Positions 9,109 to 18,316 are shown, counted from the stretch's first letter. The stretch: DNA of 64,000 nt from an uncultured Hyphomicrobiales bacterium (GCA_903847605.1 CAINED010000039.1:56369-120368); one strand, 5' to 3'. The notes: a model not told the origin generated them from the sequence alone. Made by a program: numbers and translations.

Positions 9109-9774
9109 ATGCCCTGCACCGTTTTCGCCTTCGACGCCTACGGCACCTTGTTCGACGTCCATGCCGCCGCCGCGCGCCATCGCGACGAGATCGGCCCGCA
9201 GGCGCAGCCCCTGTCGGACCTCTGGCGCACCAAGCAACTCGAATATACCTGGATCCGCACGATGACCGGAACGTACCGGGATTTCGCCGCGGTGACGGCG
9301 GATGCGCTGGATTTCGCCTCGGCACGCTTCGGCGGAATTTCCCCGGCGACGCGCGCCAACCTTCTTGCGACCTATGAAAAGCTCGACGCTTTCGCGGATG
9401 TGAAAGCCTGTCTCGCGGCGCTGATGGCGAAGGGCCTTCGCACCGCCATCCTGTCCAACGGCACGCCCGCCATGCTGAAAGCTGCTGTCGAGGCTGCCGG
9501 GATTTCCGGCTTGCTCGACGCCACCCTCTCCGTCGATCCGCTCGGCTTCTACAAGACCCGGCCAGAGGTTTACGCCCTCGTGACCAGCCATTTCGGCGTG
9601 AAGCCGGAGGCCGTTTCCTTCCAGTCTTCCAACCGCTGGGACGTCGCCGCCGGGGCGAAATTCGGCTTTCGGGCCGTCTGGATCAACCGGACGGGCCAAC
9701 CGGATGAATATCCGGATATGGCGCCGGCCCATGTCCTGCCCTCGCTTGCGCCTTTGGCAGAACTGGACGGCTGA
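9109..9774 (+). CDS. Type II haloacid dehalogenase (HAD superfamily)
   Basis: 222 residues. The nucleophile motif FDAYGTLFDV places Asp9 as the catalytic residue, followed by LSNGTPAML (motif II), a Lys in FYKTRPEVY (motif III) and SSNRWDVAAGAKFGF (motif IV). This set matches L-2-haloacid dehalogenases, which hydrolyse 2-haloalkanoates to 2-hydroxy acids, rather than general HAD phosphatases. The natural substrate is uncertain. The start at 9109 has GGAG 8 bases upstream; the open frame reaches back to 9058 without support. panC follows 51 bases later. Confidence 0.85.
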   Translation: MPCTVFAFDAYGTLFDVHAAAARHRDEIGPQAQPLSDLWRTKQLEYTWIRTMTGTYRDFAAVTADALDFASARFGGISPATRANLLATYEKLDAFADVKACLAALMAKGLRTAILSNGTPAMLKAAVEAAGISGLLDATLSVDPLGFYKTRPEVYALVTSHFGVKPEAVSFQSSNRWDVAAGAKFGFRAVWINRTGQPDEYPDMAPAHVLPSLAPLAELDG

Positions 9775-9825
9775 GCCGCAAATCCCTACATAGCGGCTCC
9801 CGCACTGCACAACCGCCGTTATCAG

Positions 9826-10674
9826 ATGAGCCAGCCCGAAATCCTCGAAACCCTCGCGAGCCTGCGCGCCCGCGTGCGCGCCTGGCGTGCGGCAGGCGAG
9901 ACTGTGGCGCTGGTGCCGACCATGGGCGCCCTCCATGCCGGCCACATTTCGCTGGTGCAGCTCGCGAAATCGCGGGCAAGCCGGGTCCTGGTGTCGATCT
10001 TCGTCAACCCGACGCAATTCGCGCCGAACGAGGATTTCTCCAAATATCCGCGCACGTTCGATGCCGACAAGGAAAAGCTCGCGCAGGCGGCTGCGGACGC
10101 CATCTACGCGCCGCAGCCCGCAGAAATGTATCCGCCGGGATTTTCGACAACCGTCTCGCTCACGGGTCCCGCCGCAGCCGGTCTCGAAGACAGGTTCCGT
10201 CCGACCCATTTCGCCGGCGTCGCGACCGTCGTCTCGAAACTGCATATACAGGCGATGCCTGATATCGCGATCTACGGCGAAAAGGATTTCCAGCAGCTCG
10301 CCGTGATCAGGCAAATGACGCGGGATCTCGACCTGCCCATCGAGGTTCTCGGCGGCGAAACCATCCGCGAAGCTGATGGCCTCGCGCTCTCTTCGCGCAA
10401 TGTCTATCTCGATGCTGCGCAACGCGAAGCTGCGCCTTTGCTGAATGCGACGATGCACGAGAGCGCGGCGCGCATCCGCGCCGGTGAAGCGAGTGAAATC
10501 GTGATGGCCGAAGGCCGCGCGAAGATTGCGGCGGCGGGCTTTGCACTCGACTATCTGGAATTGCGCGATGCCATATCGCTCGGCGCGCCGGACATCGCCT
10601 TGGACAAGCCTTTGCGTATGCTCGTCGCCGCCAAAATCGGCGTGACGCGCCTCATCGACAATATTGCGGTATAG
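9826..10674 (+). CDS. panC: Pantothenate synthetase
   Basis: 282 residues. It joins pantoate and beta-alanine using ATP in the last step of pantothenate synthesis. The nucleotidyl-transferase motif PTMGALHAGH (residues 31-40) and the later ALSSRNVYL region are both present, as is YGEKDFQQL. Length is normal. It lies 22 bases before panB, forming the usual pantothenate pair; panD is not in the window. Confidence 0.96.
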   Translation: MSQPEILETLASLRARVRAWRAAGETVALVPTMGALHAGHISLVQLAKSRASRVLVSIFVNPTQFAPNEDFSKYPRTFDADKEKLAQAAADAIYAPQPAEMYPPGFSTTVSLTGPAAAGLEDRFRPTHFAGVATVVSKLHIQAMPDIAIYGEKDFQQLAVIRQMTRDLDLPIEVLGGETIREADGLALSSRNVYLDAAQREAAPLLNATMHESAARIRAGEASEIVMAEGRAKIAAAGFALDYLELRDAISLGAPDIALDKPLRMLVAAKIGVTRLIDNIAV

Positions 10675-10696
10675 TGCGCGCCAAGGGGGAAACTGA

Positions 10697-11509
10697 ATGG
10701 CCTATCTCGCCGACGGCAAGCCGCTGAAGCTGACGGATTTCGCGCGCATGAAGGCGCAGGGCGAAAAGATCGCCGTGCTGACTTGCTATGACGCCAGCTT
10801 CGCTGCGCTGGAGGAACGCGCCGGCGTCGAAATTCTCATGATCGGCGACTCGCTCGGCAATGTGCTGCAGGGCCACAAGACGACGCTGCCCGTGAAGCTC
10901 GAAGATATCGAATATCATACGGAATGTGTGGCGCGCGGCGCGCAACGCGGCTTCATCATTGCCGACCTGCCCTTCGGCAGCTTTCAGGAATCGCCGGCGC
11001 AGGCCATGCGCAGCGCCGCAAGGCTGATGGCGGCGGGCGGGCATATGGTGAAACTCGAGGGCGGCGAATACATGGCCGAAACCGTGCGCTTCCTCGTCGA
11101 GCGCGGCGTGCCTGTATGCGCGCATATCGGCCTGACGCCGCAGAGCGTGCATCAGTTGGGCGGCTATCGCGTGCAGGGGCGCGATGAAAAGAGCGCTGCA
11201 CGGCTGAAGGCCGAAGCGCGGGCGCTAGAAGACGCTGGCGCTGCCATGATGGTGCTGGAGATGACGCCTGCGGCGCTCGCCGGCGAAATCACCGCTGCTG
11301 CGAAGACGATGGCGACCATCGGCATCGGGGCGGGCAAGGATTGCGACGGCCAGGTGCTTGTGCTGCACGACATGATCGGCGTCTTCGGCAAGAGCCCGAA
11401 GTTTTCGAAGAATTTTATGCAGGGCGCGGCGAGCATCGAGGAGGCGCTGAAGGCTTATGTCGCGGCGGTGAAGGACGGGACATTTCCGGGGGCGGAGCAG
11501 AGTTATTGA
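10697..11509 (+). CDS. panB: 3-methyl-2-oxobutanoate hydroxymethyltransferase
   Basis: 270 residues. It transfers a hydroxymethyl group from methylene-tetrahydrofolate to ketoisovalerate, giving ketopantoate. Family motifs are present: [41 protein letters not shown] and [17 protein letters not shown]. An AAGGGGGAA ribosome site precedes the ATG. It is the second gene of a panC-panB operon. Confidence 0.96.
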   Translation: MAYLADGKPLKLTDFARMKAQGEKIAVLTCYDASFAALEERAGVEILMIGDSLGNVLQGHKTTLPVKLEDIEYHTECVARGAQRGFIIADLPFGSFQESPAQAMRSAARLMAAGGHMVKLEGGEYMAETVRFLVERGVPVCAHIGLTPQSVHQLGGYRVQGRDEKSAARLKAEARALEDAGAAMMVLEMTPAALAGEITAAAKTMATIGIGAGKDCDGQVLVLHDMIGVFGKSPKFSKNFMQGAASIEEALKAYVAAVKDGTFPGAEQSY

Positions 11510-11565
11510 GACGCTTCCTTCACCCAATTATTAGGGAATAAGTGCATCCGGCGCTTCACGCCATC

Positions 11566-11588
11566 TTCTCCCCGCTACACAGGGAGAA
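11566..11588. terminator. Possible bidirectional terminator between panB and the M20 peptidase
   Basis: A 7-bp inverted repeat TTCTCCC / GGGAGAA with a 9-base loop sits in the 92-base gap between two convergent genes. Only a short T-run (CGATTTTC) follows on the plus side, so termination is uncertain. Confidence 0.4.
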
Positions 11589-11601
11589 CGATTTTCGCCG
11601 A

Positions 11602-12984
11602 TTATTTCGCCAATGCCTCCAGCACGCGCACCCAGCTCTTCATGCCGCCATGGAAGGATGACACTTCGTACTTCTCGTTCGGCGAATGTATCCGGTCGTT
11701 CTCCAGCGCAAAACCGATCATCAGTGAATCCAGCCCGAGCTCTCGCTTCAACTCACCGATGATGGGGATCGAGCCGCCGGAACCGACGATCACGGTGTCC
11801 CTGCCCCATTCGTCCTTCAGCGCGTCGCGCGCTTTCGTCAGCAGCGGCGAGGCGAAAGGCAGAGTGATCGCAGGCGAAGCGCCATGCGAGATGAACTCCA
11901 CCTTGCAATCGGCGGGCACGTTGGCGCGCATGTGGGCGCGGAAGCTTTCGGCCACCTTCTTCGGATCCTGCTGCGAGACAAGACGGAACGAAACCTTTGC
12001 GCTCGCTTGCGCGGGCAATACGGTCTTCGCGCCTTCGCCGGTGTAGCCGCCGACTATGCCATTCATTTCGCAGGTCGGGCGCGCCCATATCTGTTCGAGC
12101 ACGCTGCGGCCCTTTTCGCCGGCAGGAACCGAGAGGCCGACGCCGCCAAGAAATGCCGCGCCGTCGAAGGGCAACGCTTTCCATTGCGCGGCAATATCGG
12201 CAGGCAGTTCGGCAACGCCGTCATAGAAGCCTGCCAGCGTCACGCGTCCGTCGTCGTCATGCAACTTGCCGAGCGCGCGCGAGAGAACGCGGATGGGATT
12301 GGCCGCTGCGCCACCGAACAAGCCGGAATGCAGATCGCGCGTTGCGGCTTTCACGATCACTTCCTCGAAGACGAGGCCGCGCAGCATGGCGGTGATGGCG
12401 GGCGTCTGCGCATCCCACATATTGGTGTCGCAGACGAGCGCGATATCGGCTTTCAATTCGGCGGCGTTGTCGCGCAGGAATTGCGGCAACGAGGAAGAGC
12501 CGCATTCTTCTTCCCCTTCGAAGAGAATGGTCACGTTGCAGGGCAGACCGCCGTTCGCCATCATGGCGCGGCATGCCTCGACGAAGGTCATCAATTGGCC
12601 CTTGTCGTCGGATGCGCCGCGCGCAACGATCTGCTTTGCGCCGTTCACATCGACGAGGCGCGGATTGAAGGGATCGGTTTCCCAGAGATCGAGCGGATCG
12701 ACAGGCTGCACATCGTAATGGCCATAAAAAAGAACATGCGGCGCATTCGCCTTCGCAGCCTTCGCATGTGCGACGACCATGGGGTGACCGGGCGTGGGCC
12801 TGACGCTCGCCGTGAAGCCTATGGAATTCAGATCGTCCGCAAGCCATTGCGCGGCTTTCGCGCAATCGCTCTTGTAAGCGGGGTCGGTGGAAATGGATTT
12901 GATGCGCAAAAGATCGAACAGACGCGCGAGCGTTGCATCGAGATTGGCGTCGAGTGTGCGAAGGGCGGCGGATGTGTCGGTCAT
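11602..12984 (-). CDS. M20 family metallopeptidase (dipeptidase-type)
   Basis: About 460 residues. Zinc-site motifs of the M20 clan appear in order: FYGHYDVQP, GASDDKGQ, FEGEEECGS and a late NDRIHSPNEKYE with the last ligand. These suit the ArgE/DapE/CNDP-like dipeptidases; the specific substrate cannot be read from sequence. The family-like N-terminus begins at the ATG at 12984 (MTDTSAAL). A competing ATG at 13008 has a stronger GAGG site 7 bases upstream, which lies at the edge of the adjacent inverted-repeat element. Confidence 0.85.
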   Translation of the reverse strand: MTDTSAALRTLDANLDATLARLFDLLRIKSISTDPAYKSDCAKAAQWLADDLNSIGFTASVRPTPGHPMVVAHAKAAKANAPHVLFYGHYDVQPVDPLDLWETDPFNPRLVDVNGAKQIVARGASDDKGQLMTFVEACRAMMANGGLPCNVTILFEGEEECGSSSLPQFLRDNAAELKADIALVCDTNMWDAQTPAITAMLRGLVFEEVIVKAATRDLHSGLFGGAAANPIRVLSRALGKLHDDDGRVTLAGFYDGVAELPADIAAQWKALPFDGAAFLGGVGLSVPAGEKGRSVLEQIWARPTCEMNGIVGGYTGEGAKTVLPAQASAKVSFRLVSQQDPKKVAESFRAHMRANVPADCKVEFISHGASPAITLPFASPLLTKARDALKDEWGRDTVIVGSGGSIPIIGELKRELGLDSLMIGFALENDRIHSPNEKYEVSSFHGGMKSWVRVLEALAK

Positions 12985-13014
12985 GAGTATCTCGTGCGTT
13001 GAGCGCATCAATCG

Positions 13015-13122
13015 CCCTCGTCCTTCGATACGCCTTGCTTCGCAAGGCTACTCAGGATGAGGGCTCATGTGAAGTAAGCCTCATCCTGAGTAGGCGCGCA
13101 GCGCCGTATCGAAGGACGAGGG
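13015..13122. repeat. 108-bp palindromic intergenic repeat element
   Basis: Outer arms 13015-13032 and 13105-13122 are a perfect 18-bp inverted repeat (CCCTCGTCCTTCGATACG and its complement). Inner arms 13048-13062 and 13079-13093 are a perfect 15-bp inverted repeat (CTACTCAGGATGAGG). Between outer and inner arms each side carries its own hairpin: GCCTTGC-TTC-GCAAGGC at 13032-13048 and GGCGC-GCA-GCGCC at 13093-13105. The whole folds as a cruciform. The TTCGATACG and CATCCTGAG words are common in dispersed repeats of Hyphomicrobiales genomes as I recall them. It separates two tandem minus-strand genes. Confidence 0.85.
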
Positions 13123-13134
13123 TTTCGCGGTTTC

Positions 13135-14688
13135 TCACTTCTTCATCAGACTGCCGAGCACGCCCCGCAGGATCGCGCGCGACAACTGCGTGCCGACGGA
13201 ACGCGCGGCCGATTGCGTGGCCGACTTGATGATCTGCTCGCCGATCGTCGCGGGACGTCGCACAGGCTTGCCGGTCTTCGGATTGATCGTCGTCTGGCCG
13301 CCGCCAAGCATGCCGCCGAGATAGCCGCCGAGCTTGTCCAGAATGCCGCCGCCTCCAGCGCTCGCTTCCGTGGTGTCACCACCGCCCGCTGCTTCCTCCG
13401 CGCGCTTCTTCAGCATTTCGAAGGCGGATTCGCGGTCGACGATTTCCTCGTAGCGGCCCTTGATGCCGCTCTTGTCCATCACCTGCTTGCGTTCGGCCGG
13501 CGTGATCGGCCCGACACGCGCGGCAGGCGTCGCGATGAAACAGCGCGAGACGAGCGCAGGCGTGCCCTTGCCCTCAAGCATCGAGACGAGCGCTTCGCCG
13601 ACGCCGAGTTGCGTGATCGCTTCGGCGGTATTGAATTTCGGATTCTGACGGAAGGTTTCGGCCGCCGCGCGCACGGCGCGCTGATCGCGCGGCGTGAATG
13701 CGCGCAAAGCATGCTGCACGCGATTGCCAAGCTGCCCGAGCACCGTCTCTGGCACGTCGAGCGGATTCTGCGTGATGAAGTAAACGCCGACGCCCTTCGA
13801 GCGAATGAGGCGAACGACCTGTTCGATCGCGTCGAGAAGGCCCTTGGGCGCATTGTCGAACAGGAGATGCGCCTCGTCGAAGAAGAAGACGAGTTTCGGC
13901 TTGGGGAGATCGCCGACCTCGGGCAGTTTCTCAAAGAGTTCAGACAGCAGCCACAACAGGAAAGTCGCGTAAAGTCGCGGGCTCTGCATCAGCTTGTCGG
14001 CGGCGAGCATGTTGATAATGCCACGCCGGTCGCGATCGGTGCGGATGAAATCGTTGATGTCGAGCGCGGGTTCGCCGAAAAATTTCTCGCCGCCCTGATT
14101 TTCCAGCACGAGCAATTGCCGCTGGATCGCGCCGACGGACGCCGGAGCGACATTGCCGTATTTCGTTTTCAATTCGGCGGCGTTGTCGGAAACGAATTGC
14201 AGGACCGCGCGGAAATCCTTGAGGTCGAGGAGCAGCAGGCCCTGCTCGTCGGCGATCTTGAAGCAGATGTTGATGATGCCTTCCTGCACGTCGTTGCATT
14301 CGAGCAGGCGCGAGAGCAGCAGCGGCCCCATTTCCGAAATGGTGGCGCGGATGGGATGGCCCTGTTCGCCAAAGAGATCCCAGAAGACGATGGGAAATTC
14401 GTCGGGCTGGTATTCGAAGCCCAGTTCCTGCGCGCGCTTGACGAAATGCGGCTTGGCATCGCCGGGCATGGAGATGCCGGAGAGGTCGCCCTTCACGTCG
14501 GCTGCGAAAACGGCAACGCCGGCGTTGGAAAAGCCTTCCGCAAGCGTCTGCAAGGTCACAGTCTTGCCGGTGCCGGTCGCGCCTGTGACGAGGCCGTGGC
14601 GATTGCCGAGCGCCAGCGTGAGGTAATCGTAATTCTCGCCCTTGCCGACGAGAATCTTGCCTTCGGCCAGTCTCGGATCGTCCGCCAT
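13135..14688 (-). CDS. HerA-like ATPase of the DUF853/YjgR family
   Basis: About 517 residues. Walker A is GATGTGKTVT and Walker B is KLVFFFDEAHLLF, separated by a domain with FEYQPDEFPIVFWDLFGEQG, typical of the DUF853 (YjgR) group of HerA/FtsK-like P-loop ATPases. The C-terminus has a Gly-rich segment (GGGGILDKLGGYLGGMLGGG) and a basic tail. Its cellular role is unclear. The ATG at 14688 has AAGGA nine bases upstream and begins MADDPRLAEGKI; the frame runs back to 14784. It is divergent from a small Gly-rich protein gene, with a 16-bp palindrome between them. Confidence 0.88.
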   Translation of the reverse strand: MADDPRLAEGKILVGKGENYDYLTLALGNRHGLVTGATGTGKTVTLQTLAEGFSNAGVAVFAADVKGDLSGISMPGDAKPHFVKRAQELGFEYQPDEFPIVFWDLFGEQGHPIRATISEMGPLLLSRLLECNDVQEGIINICFKIADEQGLLLLDLKDFRAVLQFVSDNAAELKTKYGNVAPASVGAIQRQLLVLENQGGEKFFGEPALDINDFIRTDRDRRGIINMLAADKLMQSPRLYATFLLWLLSELFEKLPEVGDLPKPKLVFFFDEAHLLFDNAPKGLLDAIEQVVRLIRSKGVGVYFITQNPLDVPETVLGQLGNRVQHALRAFTPRDQRAVRAAAETFRQNPKFNTAEAITQLGVGEALVSMLEGKGTPALVSRCFIATPAARVGPITPAERKQVMDKSGIKGRYEEIVDRESAFEMLKKRAEEAAGGGDTTEASAGGGGILDKLGGYLGGMLGGGQTTINPKTGKPVRRPATIGEQIIKSATQSAARSVGTQLSRAILRGVLGSLMKK

Positions 14689-14824
14689 GTCCAAAAATCC
14701 TTCCGCTGCGCAATCGGGAATCCCGAAGCGGTTATAGTGGAGGTCGCCACGCGGTTCCACCCGAGCAAGGGGTGACATGTGCATGTCGCATCAGCGCGCA
14801 AGAAGAATGGCTGTAGCGCCTTGA

Positions 14825-14840
14825 TTTTGCCGCGGCAAAA
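14825..14840. promoter_or_regulatory. Perfect 16-bp palindrome in a divergent intergenic region
   Basis: TTTTGCCGCGGCAAAA is fully symmetric and lies between the HerA-like gene (minus) and the 14889 gene (plus). Its position and perfect symmetry suit a dimeric repressor site, but I cannot name the regulator. Confidence 0.45.
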
Positions 14841-14888
14841 AGGAACATGAGGCGGCCGGGACCGGCGAAGCCAGAGAGCGAGGACGAT

Positions 14889-15278
14889 ATGGAACAGTTG
14901 ATTGCCCAGATCACACAGGCGGCCGGCATTGACGCCGACACGGCACAAAAGGCCGTCGGCACCATTCTCGGATTTTTGCAGAAGGAAGCCCCGCCGGAAG
15001 CCGTGAACCAGCTTCTCGAGAAACTGCCGGGCTCGGAAGGACTTATCGCTTCGGCCCAGGAAGGCGCAGGCGGCGGCGGGCTGATGGGCGCCATCGGTGG
15101 ATTGATGGGCGGGGGCGGCTTGATGGCGCTCGCCGGCCAGTTGCAGGGCATCGGCCTCGGCATGGGCGAAATGCAGTCGGTCGGCAAGACGCTGTTTGCG
15201 CAGGGCCGCGAACTCGTGGGCGAGGATGTCATGGGCCAGATCGCCGGCTCCATCCCCGGCCTCAGCCAGTTCACCTGA
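14889..15278 (+). CDS. Small Gly-rich protein, DUF2780-like
   Basis: 129 residues. An N-terminal helical segment (MEQLIAQITQAAGIDADTAQ) precedes a flexible Gly/Met/Leu-rich middle (GGGGLMGAIGGLMGGGG) and a C-terminal GEDVMGQIAGSIPGLSQF. The pattern of short helices around IPG and a Gly-rich linker resembles the VcgC/VcgE DUF2780 group, which has no assigned function. The start at 14889 has a close GAGGA site; the open frame begins earlier at 14847 but lacks one. A terminator follows at 15300-15331. The match to DUF2780 is by eye only. Confidence 0.7.
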   Translation: MEQLIAQITQAAGIDADTAQKAVGTILGFLQKEAPPEAVNQLLEKLPGSEGLIASAQEGAGGGGLMGAIGGLMGGGGLMALAGQLQGIGLGMGEMQSVGKTLFAQGRELVGEDVMGQIAGSIPGLSQFT

Positions 15279-15299
15279 AGTTTCGCACAGGGACGTTTG

Positions 15300-15331
15300 G
15301 GCGCGGTTGCGAGGGCAGCCGCGCCTTTTTT
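15300..15331 (+). terminator. Rho-independent terminator
   Basis: Stem GGCGCGG / CCGCGCC with a 12-base loop followed by six T, 21 bases after the stop of the 14889 gene. Confidence 0.85.
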
Positions 15332-15397
15332 GCGCGGTAAGCCGGATTGCCAGAACCTCCACCGACATTAAGATTGCCCCGGGTGGAGGAAATGCAC

Positions 15398-16456
15398 ATG
15401 CGGCACAGGACTGAATCGGGACGTGCGCGCACGTCCGGCGCGTGGCGGCTATTCGTTGCAGCGCTTTGTACCGGAGCCATTGCGGCCAGCCAGGCCCGAG
15501 CGGATGCGGTCGAAGAATTTTATCGCGGCAAGTCCATCGACATTCTGATCGGCGCATCGAGCGGCAACGATTTCGATTTTCGCGGGCGCATGCTCGCCCG
15601 TCACATGGGCAAATACATTCCGGGCAATCCGGCATTCATCGTGCGCAACATGCCCGGCGGGGGTGGCGTTGTCGCGATGAATCACATGGCCTCGCGCGCG
15701 GCGCGCGACGGCACGACCCTGCATATGATGTTTCCGAACATGGGACCGTTGCAGGCGACCAACGAGCCCGGCGTCGCTTTCGATCTGCGCGAATTCCGTT
15801 TCATCGGCAATACGACCGACAGCCAGAATGTCATGTCGGTCTGGCACACGAGTCCCGTCAAGACGATCGAAGAGGCAAAACGCATCGAGATCGTGCTCGG
15901 CGCGACGCCGGGCAATACAGGCATTTATTACGCACGCGCGCTGAACCAGATGATCGGCACGAAGTTCAAGATCATCTCGGGCTATCCCGGCGGCAACGAG
16001 ATCAACCTCGCGATGGAGCGTGGCGAAATTCACGGCCGGGCCTCCATCACGGTCGCGTCGTGGAAGTCGACGCGGCCGCAGTGGTTCGCCGAGAGAAAAG
16101 TGCTGCACCTCCTGCAAGCCGGAGCTTCGAAACATCCCGATCTGCCGGATGTGCCGCTGATGCACGAACTTGTCGCCGAGGGCGAAGATCGGCAGTTGCT
16201 GATCTTCCTGTCGGCGAGTGTCGCCATTGCCCGCGCACTGGTAACGACGCCTGGCGTGCCGCCTGACAGGCTCGCGGCGCTGAGGCGCGCTTTCGACACA
16301 GTCATCAAGTCGCCAGAGCTTCTGGAGGAAGCCGGAAAGACGAACATGGACATCAGTCCACTCAGCGGCGAGGAATGCCAGCGTATTTCGGACGCTATCG
16401 TCAACGCGCCTGCTGGCGTTGTCGCACGCGCCAAAGCCATCATGCAGGGCAATTGA
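15398..16456 (+). CDS. Tripartite tricarboxylate transporter-type substrate-binding protein (FY-GK subfamily)
   Basis: About 352 residues with a signal peptide ending near ASQARA. The mature start AVEEFYRGKSIDILIGASSG and the MPGGGGVVAMNHM and GNTTDSQNVMSVWH segments match the variant TctC/Bug-like family of about 340 residues whose mature chain begins FYxGK. Such periplasmic proteins bind organic acids and hand them to TctA/TctB permeases. No permease adjoins; a second SBP follows 31 bases later. The ATG at 15398 has GGAGGA at good spacing, and an ATG two codons earlier is too close to it. Confidence 0.88.
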   Translation: MRHRTESGRARTSGAWRLFVAALCTGAIAASQARADAVEEFYRGKSIDILIGASSGNDFDFRGRMLARHMGKYIPGNPAFIVRNMPGGGGVVAMNHMASRAARDGTTLHMMFPNMGPLQATNEPGVAFDLREFRFIGNTTDSQNVMSVWHTSPVKTIEEAKRIEIVLGATPGNTGIYYARALNQMIGTKFKIISGYPGGNEINLAMERGEIHGRASITVASWKSTRPQWFAERKVLHLLQAGASKHPDLPDVPLMHELVAEGEDRQLLIFLSASVAIARALVTTPGVPPDRLAALRRAFDTVIKSPELLEEAGKTNMDISPLSGEECQRISDAIVNAPAGVVARAKAIMQGN

Positions 16457-16487
16457 CGTCAGCGCTCGTTGAACGGAGGAAGCGCAA

Positions 16488-17483
16488 ATGAATACACCGG
16501 CAAGGGCGGCATTGCTTGCCGCGCTCTTTATATCGGGCGCAGGCGCTTCGCACGCACAACAAAGCGGCGACTATCCCAATCGCCCGATACGCGTGATCGT
16601 GCCCGTCGGCGCAGGCGCCGGCGTCGACACTGCCGCGCGGATCACCGCAGCAGCGGCGGAAAAGCATCTGGGGCAATCCTTCATCATCGAGAACAGGCCC
16701 GGAGCCGGCGCGCGCCTCGGCGCTTCCATCGTCGCGAGGTCCGCGCCGGACGGCTATACGCTGCTCTTCACCTCGCCCGGCCCGATCACCGTTGCCGAAC
16801 ATTTTCCGCAGCGACTTGAATTCGATCCGGCGCGCGATTTCCGCCCAGTCGCGACGGGGCTCTTTCAACCGGTGTTGCTGATCGTGCGGCCAACCCTGGG
16901 CTTCAACAGCCTCGGCGACTTCGTCGCTTACGCGAAGGCAAATCCCGGCAAACTCAATTTCGGCATACAGGGCATCGGTAGCGAAATGCATCTGGCGATG
17001 GAGCGCTTTCAACGCTCCGAGAGCATGTCGATGACGCCTCTGCCTTATAATACAGCGGCGCAGGCCATTCAGGATCTTCTCGCTGACAGGCTCGATGCGA
17101 TGTTCCTCGTCATTCCGCCGATCCGCGATTTCGTCCAGACTGGCAAGCTGAAGGCGCTGGCGACGTTGAACGCATCGCGGCTTGCGGTTTTTCCCGACGT
17201 GCCTTCTGTCACCGACCTCGGCAAGCCGGGTCTCGTCACCAATATATGGTTCGGCTATCTCGCGCCGGGCAAGACGCCGGACGCCATTGTCGAAAGACTG
17301 GCCGGAGCTTTCGCGAAGCTCCAGCAGGACGAAGCGCTCGCAAAGCGCGTCAGCGACATAGGCGCGGAATTGCGTATCCTCGGCCCTTCAGCCTTCGGCG
17401 AACTCATCGCGCAGGATCGCGCCGCCTACGGAAAGATCGTTGCGGACGGAAAGCTTGCGCAGGAAAAGCCGGGAGGACAGTGA
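16488..17483 (+). CDS. Classical Bug-family substrate-binding protein
   Basis: 331 residues with a signal peptide (AALLAALFISGAGASHA). The mature N-terminus YPNRPIRVIVPVGAGAGVDT and ENRPGAGARLGASIVA are classical Bug/TctC signatures, and the C-lobe has KLKALATLNASRLAVFPDVP. It differs clearly from the preceding FY-GK-type protein, so the two are not a tandem duplication. It probably binds a carboxylic acid in the periplasm; the ligand is unknown and no TctAB genes are adjacent. A GGAGGAAG ribosome site precedes the start. Confidence 0.9.
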   Translation: MNTPARAALLAALFISGAGASHAQQSGDYPNRPIRVIVPVGAGAGVDTAARITAAAAEKHLGQSFIIENRPGAGARLGASIVARSAPDGYTLLFTSPGPITVAEHFPQRLEFDPARDFRPVATGLFQPVLLIVRPTLGFNSLGDFVAYAKANPGKLNFGIQGIGSEMHLAMERFQRSESMSMTPLPYNTAAQAIQDLLADRLDAMFLVIPPIRDFVQTGKLKALATLNASRLAVFPDVPSVTDLGKPGLVTNIWFGYLAPGKTPDAIVERLAGAFAKLQQDEALAKRVSDIGAELRILGPSAFGELIAQDRAAYGKIVADGKLAQEKPGGQ

Positions 17484-17486
17484 GGG

Positions 17487-17702
17487 TCAGCTCAGGGCTT
17501 CGACCGGGTCTTCGGTCGTCACGAGGAGGCCGGCCAGCACCTTGAGCAATTCCGCCTTTTCGCGAACGCTCATGTTGGGCTGGATATCGAGGCAATAGCT
17601 CGCCATGTCCATGATGAAGTCTTGCTGGGGATCGCGAACGCGACGCTCGACGACTGACGCGGACTTTTTCTTCGCCTGAAGCAGGGATACTACGTTTGAC
17701 AC
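17487..17702 (-). CDS. Small conserved-looking protein of unknown function
   Basis: 71 residues from a GTG start at 17702 that has GGAG seven bases upstream. The open frame continues to 17771, with an ATG at 17732 that lacks a good ribosome site. The N-terminal part is basic (LLQAKKKSASVVERRV) and the rest looks helical (MDMASYCLDIQPNMSVREK, then AELLKVLAGLLV). No signal peptide or membrane helix is seen and I do not recognise the family. It is convergent with the SBP gene, leaving only three bases between stops. Confidence 0.6.
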   Translation of the reverse strand: MSNVVSLLQAKKKSASVVERRVRDPQQDFIMDMASYCLDIQPNMSVREKAELLKVLAGLLVTTEDPVEALS

Positions 17703-17791
17703 ACTGGCACTCCAATGATTCGGTTGAATCATCGCGCGAATGAGCAAAGGATTTGCTAATGGCGCCGGCAAGGCTTCCCCATGAGGCCAGC

Positions 17792-18232
17792 ATGAAGGCT
17801 CGCGACATCATCCGCCTGCTCGACCTGAAACCGCATCCGGAAGGCGGGCACTATCGCGAGACCTTTCACGATCCCCACACTGACGCCAATGGCAGGGCTC
17901 ATTCGACGCTGATCTACTATATGTTGCAGGCGGGCGAAGTTTCCGAATGGCATCGCGTCGATGCTGCGGAGATCTGGCACTATTATGCGGGCGCGCCGCT
18001 GGTGCTGACGATCTCCGGAAACGGTCACGATGCGCAGGCGGCGCATCTCGGCATCAGCCTTGAAACGGGCCAGCGCCCGCAAATCGTCGTGCCTGCCAAC
18101 TGGTGGCAGACGGCCACGAGCCTCGGCGAATGGACGCTCGTCGGCTGCACGGTCGCGCCCGGCTTTCAGTTCGAAGGCTTCGAAATGGCCCCGCCGGATT
18201 GGCGCCCGACGCCTCGAAAGCCCGTGGGCTAG
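17792..18232 (+). CDS. DUF985 cupin-fold protein
   Basis: 146 residues. The sequence LDLKPHPEGGHYRETF, STLIYYML, SEWHRVDAAEIWHYYAG and VVPANWWQTA is the signature of the DUF985 family, a small cupin often annotated as RmlC-like. Conserved His and Glu residues (WHR, EIWH) could hold a metal. No substrate is known. The ATG at 17792 has GAGG 5 bases upstream. It is divergent from the 17487-17702 gene. Confidence 0.88.
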   Translation: MKARDIIRLLDLKPHPEGGHYRETFHDPHTDANGRAHSTLIYYMLQAGEVSEWHRVDAAEIWHYYAGAPLVLTISGNGHDAQAAHLGISLETGQRPQIVVPANWWQTATSLGEWTLVGCTVAPGFQFEGFEMAPPDWRPTPRKPVG

Positions 18233-18316
18233 GCCGGTCATCATTCGGATTTGTGAAGCGGCGCCCCGGTGTTAAAGGTTCGTGAAGGACTACGGCGGCG
18301 CCCGGCGGGACAACGA

